Assembly: GCF_000379105.1 (NCBI RefSeq)
Contig: NZ_KB900609.1
Span: 503,781-567,780, forward strand
DNA: 64,000 nucleotides
Reading direction: 5' to 3'
Source of the DNA: Methylobacterium sp. WSM2598
GTDB taxonomy: Bacteria > Pseudomonadota > Alphaproteobacteria > Rhizobiales > Beijerinckiaceae
Below, one piece after another: positions 37,950 through 46,708 of the stretch. Position numbers and translations under genes: made by a program. Below the pieces are notes generated by a model. The model was not told the origin of the DNA. It ran no database searches and saw only the letters and a program-made list of their open reading frames with translations. Within the stretch, counting starts at the first letter, position 1. Each line of letters starts with the position of its first letter.

Positions 37950-39164
37950 TCAGAGGCCTGCGTTGGGATCAGGCCTGATCGACGGGGCCCCGGCGCAGGC
38001 TCTCGGGCCACCCCGCCGCCGGCCCATCCACGGCGCCGGCCCATCCACGGCGCCGCCGGGCCGGGCCGCGCACCAGCGGCCGCGACCGCCGCGCTTGGCG
38101 GCGTAGAGCGCCTCGTCGACCCGCTCCAGCAGCGCGGCCGCGTCGAGGGCCTCGCGCCAATCCTCGCTCGACGCGAGGCCGGCGCTCGCCCCGATCCGCT
38201 GCGGCTCGGCGACCGGGTAGGGGTCACTCAGGGCGGCGATCACCCGCTCGGCCCGCTCGGCCGCGGCCGGCACCCCGCCATCGGCCCGCGTCAGAATCAT
38301 GAACTCGTCCCCGCCGAGGCGCCCGGCGACGTCGTCCGGGGCGAGGCAGCGGCGCAGGCGCATCCCGACCTCGACCAGCACGGCGTCCCCCACCGGATGG
38401 CCGAGGCGGTCGTTGACGCGCTTGAAACCGTCGAGGTCGATGGCGATCAGGGCGAAGGGCCGGCTCCCGGCCTGCTCCAGCGCGGCGCCGAGCCGGGCCA
38501 GGAAGCCGGCCCGGTTGAGCAGCCCGGTGAGCGCGTCGTGCTCGGCCTGGTGCGCCAGGGCGCGCTTCGCCTCGAGGCGCTCGATGAAGGCGCCGCTGAG
38601 GTGGCGCGCGGATTCGCGCACCGTCAGCCAGAACGGCACCAGAATGGCGGCGCCGACCTGATAGGCGGGCTCCGGCCGCATCAGGCCGCCGACCAGGATC
38701 GGTGCGAAGAGCACGGCCGTCGCCAGCATCACGATCCAGGGGCACACGGCCGCCCGGGACATGAGGCCGACGCAGTAGCCGACCGCGAGGCCCAAGCTGA
38801 GCCACGCGCCGGGCGCGTCGTCCCGGTCGAGCGCCCGCCACGCGAGCGCCCCCAAGGCCGCCGCGAACAGGGCGGCCCCGGCGCCGTAGATCCGCTCCCA
38901 GCGCCGGACCTCGGCGGCGGTCAGGGACCGCCCGCGCGGATAGTGCAGCAGGCTCCCGATGCGGGCGAGCCCGATCACCCCGAGCGCCGCGGCGATCGCG
39001 GCGTCGACGAGGTCGCGCCCGACCGCCGCGATCGTCGCGCCGCCGAGGGTGGCGATCCCGGTCGAGGCGACGAACTGCGGCAGCGAGGCGTAGAGGAGAT
39101 CGACCAGTTCGCGCCGGTCGGTCTCGTCGAGAGATCGGGGCGAACCTTTCTGACCCTGCGTCAT
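37950..39164 (-). CDS. Membrane-bound diguanylate cyclase (GGDEF)
   Basis: A 404-residue protein with an N-terminal membrane region of about five helices (residues 35-190) and a C-terminal GGDEF domain (about 205-365). The active-site motif is intact: RLGGDEFMIL, with the upstream DHDALTGLLNRAGF-type start (EHDALTGLLNRAGF) and IAIDLDGFKRVND metal site. It would make cyclic di-GMP from two GTP. The usual inhibitory RxxD is not evident. The C-terminal tail is Gly/Pro/Arg-rich and is coded partly by a 17-bp perfect tandem duplication at 38021-38054, which shifts frame between copies. The PilZ protein at the start of the window is a possible but distant receptor. Confidence 0.92.
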   Translation of the reverse strand: MTQGQKGSPRSLDETDRRELVDLLYASLPQFVASTGIATLGGATIAAVGRDLVDAAIAAALGVIGLARIGSLLHYPRGRSLTAAEVRRWERIYGAGAALFAAALGALAWRALDRDDAPGAWLSLGLAVGYCVGLMSRAAVCPWIVMLATAVLFAPILVGGLMRPEPAYQVGAAILVPFWLTVRESARHLSGAFIERLEAKRALAHQAEHDALTGLLNRAGFLARLGAALEQAGSRPFALIAIDLDGFKRVNDRLGHPVGDAVLVEVGMRLRRCLAPDDVAGRLGGDEFMILTRADGGVPAAAERAERVIAALSDPYPVAEPQRIGASAGLASSEDWREALDAAALLERVDEALYAAKRGGRGRWCAARPGGAVDGPAPWMGRRRGGPRACAGAPSIRPDPNAGL

Positions 39165-39239
39165 ACCTTCCCGATAGCAGGGAAATGCGGCTCGATGATA
39201 GAGCTTTCCGCCCAGCCGAGGCGCGCTTTCGAACCCGGA

Positions 39240-40186
39240 TCAGGCCGCGATCTTGGGCTGAGCACCCGAGAGCAGGCCCACGAGCCGCGCCTTGACGCTC
39301 TCCGCCTGGTCGTTCGGGATCTGGCAGGTGCCCGCCGCCCGGTGCCCGCCCCCGCCGAAGGAGAGGCAGATCGCGCCGATATCCGCCGGCGAGCCGCGGT
39401 CGAGGATCGACTTGCCGATCGCGAAGACGGTGTTCTGCTTGCGCAGGCCCCACATGACGTGGGCCGAGACGTCGCAATCCGGGAACAGCGCGTAGACCAT
39501 GAAGCGGTTGCCGGCGTAGATCACCTCCTCGTCCCGCAGGTCGATCAGGGCGAGCTTGCCGTGCACCGTCGTGCAGCGGCGCAGCTGCGCGACGAACGGC
39601 TCCCGGTGCGCCTCGTAGAGGTCGACGCGCTCGCGCACGTCCGGCAGCGCCAGCACCTCCTCGACCGAGAGGTCGCGGCAGCGCTCGATCAGCTGCATCA
39701 TCAGGTCGTAGTTGGAGATGCGGAAGTCGCGGAACCGCCCGAGCCCGGTGCGCGAATCCATCAGGAAATTCATCAGGACCCAGCCCTTCGGATCGAGGAT
39801 CTCCTCGCGGCCGAACTGGGCCGAATCCGCCTTGTCGACCGCCGCCATCAGGTCGGGGCTGATGCGCGGGAAGGCGCTCGCCCCGCCGAAATGGTCGTAG
39901 ACGACGCGCGCCGCCGAGGGGGCGGCCGGGTCGATGAGGTGGTTCTCGTGCGCCCGCCCGCCCGGGCCACCTCGCTCGCGTGGTGGTCGAAGGCGAGGTG
40001 GCAGCCCGGCACGTAGGGGAGGTTGGTGATGATGTCGCGGGAAGTGATCGGCACGATCCCGTCCTGCATGTCCTTCGGATGAACGAACTTGATCTCGTCG
40101 ATCAGGTCGCGCTCGCGCAGGAGCATGCCGCAGACCAGGCCATCGAAATCGCTGCGCGTCACGAGGCGGAATTTCGGGGACGCCAT
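39240..40186 (-). pseudogene. DHH-family phosphoesterase (exopolyphosphatase-like), frameshifted
   Basis: Two adjacent frames together encode one protein. The first (from ATG 40186) reads MASPKFRLVTRSDFDGLVCG ... CHLAFDHHASEVARAG with the DHH metal-binding motifs. The rest (to 39240) continues in another frame with HENHLIDPAAPSAARVVYDHF, LMAAVDKADSAQF and the C-terminal DHHA1 signature SFGGGGHRAAGTCQI. The break lies in a GGGC tandem tract at 39951-39968, where one missing base explains the shift. Without the shift the product would be about 316 residues. Both halves retain family conservation and codon usage, so the lesion is recent, is a sequencing error, or is bypassed by ribosomal slippage. 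Confidence 0.8.
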
Positions 40187-40450
40187 GGGTGATCCGTTCA
40201 TGAACGTTGCGGCGCGAAGCCTAGGAGGAAGAGTCTAAGTTTCCCTTGACGCCCCGGCCGCACCCCGTGCTTCGGCGGGCGAGATCCTCCTCCTGGCGGG
40301 CCGCGCCGCGGCACGGCCTTCCCCACCGGGGTGTTCTGCAAAAAGAACGTTTCGGTTGACATGACGGCCGCCGCGCGGTTTCTCTCCGGGCGACGATCAC
40401 CGACGGACGACGATGCAGCACGCGATCCTCAACCAAGCGGGAGCCCGGCC

Positions 40451-41614
40451 GTGACGGCGCCCTTCCGCGTTCCGACGCCCCCCGACCTCGCGGACCGGCT
40501 CGGCAGCCCCGACGCCCTGGTGCGGCTCGACGGCGTGGCCAAGACCTACCCGGCGCGGCGCGGCGCGGCCCCGGTCGCGGCCCTCGACGGGATCGACCTC
40601 AGCCTGCGGCGCGGCGCGGTGCTGGGCGTGATCGGGCGCTCGGGCGCCGGCAAGTCAACGCTGATCCGCCTCGTGAACGGGCTGGAGCGGCCGAGCCGCG
40701 GCCGCGTCGTCGTGGACGGCGCCGAGATCTCGAGCCTGCCCGAGGCCGCCCTGCGGCGCGAGCGGCGCGGCATCGGGATGATCTTCCAGCACTTCAACCT
40801 CCTGTCCTCGCGCACCGCGGCCGAGAACGTCGCCTTCCCGCTGGAGATCGCCGGCGCGGAGCGCGCGGCGATCCGCGCCCGGGTCGACGAACTCCTCGAC
40901 CTGGTCGGGCTGACGCAGCAGCGCGACCGCTACCCGGCCGAACTCTCGGGGGGGCAGAAGCAGCGCGTCGGCATCGCCCGCGCCCTCGCCACCAACCCCA
41001 AGGTGCTGCTCTCGGACGAGGCGACCTCCGCCCTCGACCCCGAGACCACGGGCGCGATCCTCGACCTGCTCGGGCGGATCAACCGGGATCTCGGCCTCAC
41101 CATCCTGCTCATCACCCACGAGATGTCGGTGATCCGGGCCATCGCGCACGAGGTCGCGGTGCTGGAGAACGGCCGCATCGCCGAGAGCGGCGACGTGTTC
41201 GAGGTCTTCACCCGCCCGCGGGCGGCGATCACCCGCAGCTTCCTCGACCGGGAAACCGGCCGCGCCCTGCCGCCGGTCCTGGCGGCGCAGCTGCGCCCGG
41301 AGGGCCAGGGCGAGACCAACGTCCTGCGCATCACCTTCCGGGGGCCGCACGCCACCGACCCGGTCCTGGCGCAGCTCGCCCGCGAGGGCGGGGTCGAGGC
41401 CTGCATCCTCTCCGGGACGGTGGACGAGATCGCGGGGCGCCCCTTCGGCACCCTGGTGGTCGGCGTCTCCGCCGCGCCCGGCGTCACCGCCCGGGCGCAG
41501 GCCTTCCTCGCCGCGCGCCAGCTCGGCGTCGAGGTGCTGGGCAGCCTCCCCGCCTCGGCCTGGCCGATCCCGCCCTCCGCCCCGTCCTCCTCCGGCCGTC
41601 CCGATGTCGCCTGA
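40451..41614 (+). CDS. metN: Methionine ABC transporter ATP-binding protein
   Basis: A 387-residue ATPase of the D/L-methionine importer. Walker A GRSGAGKST, signature LSGGQKQRVGIARALA, Walker B VLLSDEATSALDPETT, and the MetN-typical FQHFNLLSSRTAAENVAFPLEIAG are present. The C-terminal ACT-like NIL domain (about residues 290-370, NVLRITFRGPHATDPVLAQLAREGG) allows methionine trans-inhibition. GTG 40451 is preferred; an in-frame ATG 120 bases upstream would add unlike sequence. It overlaps metI by 11 bp. No SAM riboswitch structure was recognised in the 260-bp leader, although TTGACA occurs at 40356. Confidence 0.94.
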   Translation: MTAPFRVPTPPDLADRLGSPDALVRLDGVAKTYPARRGAAPVAALDGIDLSLRRGAVLGVIGRSGAGKSTLIRLVNGLERPSRGRVVVDGAEISSLPEAALRRERRGIGMIFQHFNLLSSRTAAENVAFPLEIAGAERAAIRARVDELLDLVGLTQQRDRYPAELSGGQKQRVGIARALATNPKVLLSDEATSALDPETTGAILDLLGRINRDLGLTILLITHEMSVIRAIAHEVAVLENGRIAESGDVFEVFTRPRAAITRSFLDRETGRALPPVLAAQLRPEGQGETNVLRITFRGPHATDPVLAQLAREGGVEACILSGTVDEIAGRPFGTLVVGVSAAPGVTARAQAFLAARQLGVEVLGSLPASAWPIPPSAPSSSGRPDVA

Positions 41615-42269
41615 ACTCCTGCGCCTCCTCCTCGTCGCCACCGGCGACACCCTGCGGATGGTGGCGGTCGCCGCCGGCCTCGGCACCCTGTTCGGCCTGC
41701 CGCTCGGCGTCTTCCTCGCCACCAGCGGGCGGGGCGAGCTCTTCGCGGCGCCGCTGGCGAATCGCGGGCTCGGCCTCGTGGTGAACGCCACCCGCTCGAC
41801 GCCCTTCATCATCCTGGTCGTGGCGATCATCCCGTTCACGCGGCTCGTCGCCGGCACCTCGATCGGCACCGGTGCCGCGACCGTGCCGCTCACCGTCGCG
41901 GCGACGCCCTTCATCGCCCGCCTGGTCGAGGGCGCCATCCGCGAGGTCGATGCGGGCCTCGTCGAGGCCGCCCGCGCCTTCGGGGCGAGCCCGCTCCAGA
42001 TCGTCCTCAAGGTGCTGATCCCCGAGGCGCTGCCCGGCATCGTCCTCGGCCTGACCCTGGCGGTGGTGTCGCTGATCGGGTTCTCGGCCATGGTCGGGGC
42101 GGTCGGCGGCGGCGGGCTCGGCGATCTCGGCATCCGCTACGGCTACCAGCGCTTCATGCCCGAGATGATGGTCGCGGTCGTGGCGGTGCTGATCCTCCTC
42201 GTCCAGGCCGTGCAGACGGTGGGCGACCGCCTCGCGCGGCGCCTCAACAAGCGCCTGCGCCAAGCCTGA
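41604..42269 (+). CDS. metI: Methionine ABC transporter permease
   Basis: A 221-residue inner-membrane permease with five to six helices. MetI blocks are plain: RSTPFIILVVAIIPFTRLVAGTSIGT, the EAA coupling loop ARAFGASPLQIVLKVLIPEALPG and GFSAMVGAVGGGGLGDLGIRYGYQRF. Length is typical. ATG 41604 lies within the end of metN, and metQ begins 25 bases after the stop, so metNIQ is one operon. Confidence 0.95.
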   Translation: MSPELLRLLLVATGDTLRMVAVAAGLGTLFGLPLGVFLATSGRGELFAAPLANRGLGLVVNATRSTPFIILVVAIIPFTRLVAGTSIGTGAATVPLTVAATPFIARLVEGAIREVDAGLVEAARAFGASPLQIVLKVLIPEALPGIVLGLTLAVVSLIGFSAMVGAVGGGGLGDLGIRYGYQRFMPEMMVAVVAVLILLVQAVQTVGDRLARRLNKRLRQA

Positions 42270-42294
42270 CCTCAATCCCCGGAGATTCCAGACG

Positions 42295-43077
42295 ATGTTG
42301 CGCGTCCTCACCCTGGCGGCGGCCCTCGCCGCCGCTGCCGCCGCCCTGCCCGCCGCCGCCGCCGAGCGCGTCCGCGTCGCGGCGACGCCCGGCCCGCACG
42401 CCCAGATCCTGGAGGCGGTCAAGCCGGTCGCCGCCAAGCACGGCCTCGACCTGCAGGTGATGGAGTTCTCGGACTACGTGGTCCCGAACGAGGCCCTCTC
42501 GGCCGGCGAGATCGAGGCGAATTCCTTCCAGAACCAGCCCTACCTCGACAACCAGAAGGCCGATCGCGGCTACCAGATCGAGAGCGTGGCGCTCACCGTG
42601 AACTTCCCGCTCGGGATCTACTCGAAGCGGCACACGTCCTGGGACGCGGTGCCGGACGGCGGCACGGTCGCGATCCAGAACGACCCGACCAATGGCGGGC
42701 GCTCGCTGCTGCTGCTCCAGGACAAGGGGGTGATCACCCTGCGGGAGGGCGTCGGCTTCAAGCCGACCGTCGCCGACATCGTGAAGAACCCCAAGAAGCT
42801 GCGCTTCATCGAGGTCGACGCGGCCCAGACGCCGCGCTCCCTCGACGACGTCGACGCGGCGGCGGTGAACACCAACTACGCGACGCCCGCCGGCCTCAAG
42901 CCGAGCGACGCGCTCCTGCGCGAGGCGCCCAAGGGCCCCTACGTGAACGTGATCGCGGTGCGCAGCGCCGACAAGGACAAGCCCTGGGTCAAGGCCCTGG
43001 TCGAGTCCTACCGCTCGCCGGAGGTGAAGGCCTTCATCGAGACGACGTTCAAGGGCGCGGTGCTGCCGAGCTGGTAG
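42295..43077 (+). CDS. metQ: Methionine-binding protein MetQ
   Basis: A 260-residue NlpA/MetQ-family binding protein. The signal peptide (Ala-rich, to about residue 23) has no lipobox cysteine, so it is periplasmic rather than a lipoprotein. Family blocks: VRVAATPGPHAQILEAVKPVAAKHGL, VMEFSDYVVPNEALSAGEIEANSFQNQPYL, VAIQNDPTNGGRSLLLLQDKG and NTNYATPAGL. CCGGAGA precedes the ATG. It completes metNIQ and faces the convergent amino-acid transporter genes across 31 bp containing a perfect hairpin. Confidence 0.95.
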   Translation: MLRVLTLAAALAAAAAALPAAAAERVRVAATPGPHAQILEAVKPVAAKHGLDLQVMEFSDYVVPNEALSAGEIEANSFQNQPYLDNQKADRGYQIESVALTVNFPLGIYSKRHTSWDAVPDGGTVAIQNDPTNGGRSLLLLQDKGVITLREGVGFKPTVADIVKNPKKLRFIEVDAAQTPRSLDDVDAAAVNTNYATPAGLKPSDALLREAPKGPYVNVIAVRSADKDKPWVKALVESYRSPEVKAFIETTFKGAVLPSW

Positions 43078-43088
43078 GCGGTCCGGCC

Positions 43089-43108
43089 GGGCGGCGGCAC
43101 CGCCGCCC
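43089..43108. terminator. GC hairpin between convergent metQ and amino-acid ABC ATPase
   Basis: GGGCGGCGG and CCGCCGCCC form a perfect 9-bp stem with a two-base nominal loop, filling the 31 bp between two convergent stop codons. There is no T-tract. Position suggests a bidirectional transcription end. Confidence 0.5.
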
Positions 43109-43891
43109 CTACCCGCCCCGCGCCAGGAACTGCCTGAGCCGCTCGGAGCGTGGCGCGCCGAACAGGGCTTCGGGCTCGCCCTCCTCCTCGATCCGGCCCT
43201 CGTGCAGGAACACGACCCGGTGCGCGACCTCCCGGGCGAAGGCCATCTCGTGGGTGACGATCAGCATCGTGCGCCCCTCCTCGGCCAGCCCCCGCATCAC
43301 CCGGAGCACCTCGGCCACCCGCTCCGGGTCGAGGGCCGAGGTCGGCTCGTCGAAGAGCAGCACCTGCGGGTGCATCGCCAGCGCCCGGGCGATGGCGGCG
43401 CGCTGCTGCTGCCCCCCTGAGAGGTGGGCCGGGTAATGGTCGCGCTTGTCGGCGATGCCGACCTTGGCGAGCAGCGCCTCGGCCTCGGCCACGCACTCCG
43501 ACCGGGACCGCCGCTGGACGTGGACCGGCGCCTCGATCACGTTCTCCAGCACCGTGCGGTGCGGCCAGAGGTTGAAGCTCTGGAAGACCATCCCGGCCCG
43601 GGCGCGGATGCGCTCCACCTGGGCGCGGTCGGCCGGCACCCGCCCGCCGCGGCGCGCGCGCCACGCCACGGTCTCGCGGCCGAGCGTGATCTCGCCCGCG
43701 TCGGGCAGTTCGAGCAGGTTGATGCAGCGCAGGAGCGTCGACTTGCCGGAGCCCGAGGCGCCGAGGATCGCCACCACCTCCCCCTCCCGCGCCGACAGCG
43801 AGACCTCGCGCAGCACCTCCAGGGTGCCGAAGCGCTTGGAGAGCCCCTGGACGGCGACGGCCACCGGACGGGAAGGCGCGGGAGCGAGCAC
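43109..43891 (-). CDS. Polar amino acid ABC transporter ATP-binding protein (HisP/GlnQ type)
   Basis: A 260-residue ATPase with Walker [23 protein letters not shown]-loop [18 protein letters not shown], signature [19 protein letters not shown] and Walker [15 protein letters not shown], all of the HisP/ArtP/OccP subgroup for polar and basic amino acids or opines. GTG 43891 lies 13 bp after the permease stop. It is the last gene of a four-gene importer operon. Confidence 0.92.
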   Translation of the reverse strand: MLAPAPSRPVAVAVQGLSKRFGTLEVLREVSLSAREGEVVAILGASGSGKSTLLRCINLLELPDAGEITLGRETVAWRARRGGRVPADRAQVERIRARAGMVFQSFNLWPHRTVLENVIEAPVHVQRRSRSECVAEAEALLAKVGIADKRDHYPAHLSGGQQQRAAIARALAMHPQVLLFDEPTSALDPERVAEVLRVMRGLAEEGRTMLIVTHEMAFAREVAHRVVFLHEGRIEEEGEPEALFGAPRSERLRQFLARGG

Positions 43892-43904
43892 GGAATTCTC
43901 CGGA

Positions 43905-44621
43905 TCAGGCGGGGCGCGGCAGCGCGGCGGGCCGCGCGCGCAGGTCGGGCGCGAGCCACGCCTCGGCGAGGCGCACGAGGGCGATGATCGCGCTCACGGC
44001 GGCGAGGTAGAAGGCGGCGGCGCAGCAGAAGATCTCCAGCGCCCGGAAGCTCTGGGCGATGAGCTTCTGGGCGATGCCGGTCACCTCCATGATGGTGATG
44101 GTGGAGGCGAGCGCCGTCGACTTGACCACCAGGATGACCTCGTTGCCGTAGGCCGGCAGGGCCTGCCTCGCCGCCAGCGGCAGGGTGACGCGGGACAGCA
44201 GCGTCAGCCGCGACATGCCGCAGGCGCGCCCGGCGAGGAGCGCCCCGTGCGGCACCGCCAGCACCCCGCCCCGGACGATCTCGGCCGTGTAGGCGCCGGT
44301 GTTGAGGCTGAGCGCGAACAGCGCGCACCAATACGGCTCCCGGAAGAACCACCACAGGTTCAGGGCCTGCAGGTCCTGCCGGAACTGGCCGAGCCCGTAA
44401 TAGATCAGGAAGAGCTGCACCAGGAGCGGCGTGCCGCGGAACACGAAGACGTAGGCGCGGGACAGGAGGCTCAGGGGCCCGATGCCGGAGAGGCGCGCCG
44501 CCGCCGCGAGCAGCGCCAGCACCGCCCCGCAGGCGAGCGACCCGGCGGTGAGGCCGAGCGTGAGCGGCAGGCCGCGCGACAAGGCGACGAGGGTCGCCTG
44601 CAGGAAGGCGAGGTCGATCAC
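43905..44621 (-). CDS. Polar amino acid ABC permease (HisM/OccM type)
   Basis: A 238-residue permease with about five helices. [39 protein letters not shown] and the EAA loop [27 protein letters not shown] are the standard HisM/ArtM blocks, followed by [22 protein letters not shown] 44621 overlaps the stop of the partner permease by four bases. It would form a heterodimer with the product of 44618-45316. Confidence 0.92.
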   Translation of the reverse strand: MIDLAFLQATLVALSRGLPLTLGLTAGSLACGAVLALLAAAARLSGIGPLSLLSRAYVFVFRGTPLLVQLFLIYYGLGQFRQDLQALNLWWFFREPYWCALFALSLNTGAYTAEIVRGGVLAVPHGALLAGRACGMSRLTLLSRVTLPLAARQALPAYGNEVILVVKSTALASTITIMEVTGIAQKLIAQSFRALEIFCCAAAFYLAAVSAIIALVRLAEAWLAPDLRARPAALPRPA

Positions 44622-45316
44622 GGCGTGCCCCGTCGCGCATGCGCCTCCGCCCGGGCGAAGCCCCAGGAGGACAGGCTCGTGATGAGGAGGTAGAGCGCCC
44701 CGGCGGCGAGGTAGAAGGTGAAGGGCTGGCGGGTCGAGCCGGCCCCGACCTGGGCCTGGCGCAGCAGCTCCACGAGGCCCGTCACCGAGACCAGGGCCGA
44801 ATCCTTCAGCAGGATCTGCCAGACGTTGCCGAGGCCCGGCAGCGCGGTGCGGGCGACGAGGGGCGCCACCACCCGCCGGAACAGCAGCGCGGGCGACATG
44901 CCGACCGCCCGGGCCGCCTCGATCAGCCCGCGGTCGAGGGCGAGGTAGGCACCGCGGAACACCTCGGCCTGGTAGGCGCCCGAGATGATGCCGAGGGCGC
45001 CGACGCCGACCGCGAAGGGCGGCAACCCGACGAAGCCGGTGGCGCCGAACAGCCCCGCCACCGACCCGAGGGCGGCGCTGCCGCCGAAATACAGGAGGTA
45101 GATGACGAGGAGGTCCGGCACGCCGCGCAGGATCGTCGTGTAGAGGCCCGCGAGCCCCGCGAGCGGCGCCGGACCCGCCAGCTTGGCGCAGGCCGCGAGC
45201 GCCCCGATCGCGGCCCCGACGAGGAAGCCGCACAGCGCGAGGGCGATCGTGGTCGCGGCCGCGAGCAGCAGGGCCGGGCCCCAGCCGGACGGCCCGAGGA
45301 GCGCGAGACTCTGCAC
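44618..45316 (-). CDS. Polar amino acid ABC permease (HisQ/OccQ type)
   Basis: A 232-residue permease, partner of the HisM-type subunit. The blocks RGVPDLLVIYLLYFGG, GIISGAYQAEVFRGAYLALDRG, EAA-loop GMSPALLFRRVVAPLVARTALPGLGN and LKDSALVSVTGLVELLRQAQ identify the HisQ/ArtQ group. The start is GTG 45316, 18 bp after the binding protein gene. Basic amino acid or opine uptake is likely from resemblance only. Confidence 0.92.
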   Translation of the reverse strand: MQSLALLGPSGWGPALLLAAATTIALALCGFLVGAAIGALAACAKLAGPAPLAGLAGLYTTILRGVPDLLVIYLLYFGGSAALGSVAGLFGATGFVGLPPFAVGVGALGIISGAYQAEVFRGAYLALDRGLIEAARAVGMSPALLFRRVVAPLVARTALPGLGNVWQILLKDSALVSVTGLVELLRQAQVGAGSTRQPFTFYLAAGALYLLITSLSSWGFARAEAHARRGTP

Positions 45317-45334
45317 CGATCCGGTCTCCCCCGG

Positions 45335-46264
45335 TCACTCGGAGGGGGTCATGTCGACCTTGAACCACTTGATCGAGAGGGTCTTCAGGGTGCCGTCGGC
45401 GATCACCGCGCCGATGCCCTCGTCGAGCCGGGCCTTGAGCGCCGCCTCGCCCTTGCGCAGGCCCATCGCCACGCCGCGGCCCAGGATGCCGCCGCGGAAG
45501 CGCGGACCGGCCAGCACGATGCTGCCCTTGAATTCGGGCTTCTCGGCGGTGGCGCGCAGCACCGCGTCGTTGGCCAAGATCCCGTCGATCCGCCCGGCCG
45601 CGAGGTCGAGGTCGTGCTGCTCGGTGGTCTTGTACTCGCGGATCTCGACGGTGCCCTTCAGATATTTGTCGAGGAAGTTGGCGTGGATGGTCGAGACCTG
45701 CGCCCCGATGGTCTTGCCCTTGAGCAGCGGCTTGATGGCGTCGATGGCCTTCTGGGCCTGCGCCTCGTCGGTGGCGAGGCTGAGCTTCTGGTCGCCGAGC
45801 GGGAGCTTGGCCAGGGGACCGTCGGCGTCGACCGCGAGCCCCGAGAAGTCGCCGCTGTAGGGGCGCGTGAAGTCGATCACCTTCTGGCGCGCCTCGGTGA
45901 TGGTCATGCCCGACATGATGGCGTCGAACTTCTTGGCCTGCAGGCCCGGTACCACGCCGTCCCAATCCTGCACGACGAACTCGCAGGTGAGCTTGGCGCG
46001 CTTGCAGATCTCGCGGGCGAGCTCGATCTCGTAGCCGTCGAGGCTGCCGTCCGGCTTGGTGAAATTGTAGGGCGCGTAGGCGCCCTCGGTGGCGATGCGG
46101 ACCACGGCCGGCACCGTATCCTCGGCGGCGGCGGGACGCGGCGTCCCGAGCGCCGCGACGGCCAGGGCCGCCAGGGCAAGGGCCGCCCGGGCAAGGGCCA
46201 CCCGGGCAAGGGCCACCCGGGCGAGGTGCGGCCGGAGCGAGGGGGCGGACGGGAAGGTCGGCAT
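45335..46264 (-). CDS. Polar amino acid ABC substrate-binding protein
   Basis: A 309-residue periplasmic binding protein of family 3 (SBP_bac_3). The mature part begins near residue 48 with VVRIATEGAYAPYNFTKPDGSLDGYEIELAREICKRAKLTCEFVVQDWDGVVPGLQAKKFDAIMSGMTIT, matching lysine/arginine/ornithine or octopine binders. The signal peptide is unusually long and contains a five-residue repeat (ARVAL/ARAAL) coded by 15-bp tandem repeats at 46174-46218. First gene of the importer operon; its upstream region holds nine 13-bp tandem repeats. ATG 46264. Confidence 0.92.
   Translation of the reverse strand: MPTFPSAPSLRPHLARVALARVALARAALALAALAVAALGTPRPAAAEDTVPAVVRIATEGAYAPYNFTKPDGSLDGYEIELAREICKRAKLTCEFVVQDWDGVVPGLQAKKFDAIMSGMTITEARQKVIDFTRPYSGDFSGLAVDADGPLAKLPLGDQKLSLATDEAQAQKAIDAIKPLLKGKTIGAQVSTIHANFLDKYLKGTVEIREYKTTEQHDLDLAAGRIDGILANDAVLRATAEKPEFKGSIVLAGPRFRGGILGRGVAMGLRKGEAALKARLDEGIGAVIADGTLKTLSIKWFKVDMTPSE
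46174..46218. repeat. 15-bp tandem repeat coding part of a signal peptide
   Basis: Three near-identical 15-bp units (GGGCAAGGGCCACCC type) at 46174-46188, 46189-46203 and 46204-46218, with degenerate flanking units. The unit length keeps the reading frame, so copy-number change would lengthen or shorten the hydrophobic core of the binding protein's signal peptide by five residues per unit. Confidence 0.8.
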
Positions 46265-46327
46265 GGTCGGTTCCGTGGTTGATCCGGCAAGGCGGCGTCA
46301 TCAAGCGGCGAAGGTTCGGCTTCCGCA

Positions 46328-46444
46328 AGCCCCCTTCGGGAGCCCCCTTCGGGAGCCTCCTTGGGGAGCCCCCTTGGGGAGCCCCCTTGGGGAGCCCCCT
46401 TGGGGAGCCCCCTTGGGGAGCCCCCTTGGGGAGCCCCCTTGGGG
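46328..46444. repeat. 13-bp tandem repeat, nine copies
   Basis: Unit AGCCCCCTTGGGG repeated nine times without gaps; the first two copies end TTCGGG and the third has one C-to-T change, while the last six are identical. Each unit contains a CCCC-TT-GGGG dyad. The identical copies imply recent expansion by slippage. It starts 64 bp upstream of the ABC binding-protein ATG. Confidence 0.95.
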
Positions 46445-46570
46445 AGGTCCGCGGCCCGCCGCCTGCGCGAACCCGTCAAGCAAGGCGGATGCCGCGGGCG
46501 GGTTTGCACCGGAGCGCGGGCGCTGCTATCGGGCGGGCGGCCCCTTCGCGGGGCGCACGGGCCCGCTTTC

Positions 46571-46621
46571 GGGCCGCAAGGGCCCGCCGGGCCGCAGGGG
46601 CCCGCCTCCGGGCCGCAGGGG
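46571..46621. repeat. 18-bp GC-rich direct repeat, about 2.7 copies
   Basis: GGGCCGCAAGGGCCCGCC (46571-46588) is followed at once by GGGCCGCAGGGGCCCGCC (46589-46606) and a partial third copy at 46610-46621. Each unit has a GGGC...GCCC dyad. It lies about 90 bp upstream of the acetyltransferase start. Confidence 0.75.
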
Positions 46622-46708
46622 AGCACGACATGGGAGCCCGGCGCCAGGACGCGCGACGATCTCGGCCGTGACGCCGCCCGTCCGTTTCCCCTTGCCCGAG
46701 GTTGTCCG

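Larger units (their letters stand above)
46265..46708. other. 444-bp intergenic region between divergent ABC operon and GNAT gene
   Basis: No gene is supported. Open frames exist on both strands only because the 13-bp repeat has no stop codons. It contains the nine-copy 13-bp repeat (46328-46444) and an 18-bp repeat at 46571-46621. The promoters for the minus-strand importer operon and the plus-strand acetyltransferase must lie here. Confidence 0.6.

Noticed and set aside
40200..40450. SAM riboswitch before metNIQ
   Set aside because: I looked for a pseudoknot or a terminator with T-run in the leader and found neither; only a TTGACA sequence is visible.
46328..46444. CRISPR array
   Set aside because: The units are contiguous 13-mers without spacers and no cas genes are present.
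46279..46671. Open frames through the 13-bp repeats on both strands (GSPLGEPPWGAPL-type peptides)
   Set aside because: The frames are open only because the repeat contains no stop in any phase; there is no convincing start site, and the translated repeat is an artefact of the tandem DNA.
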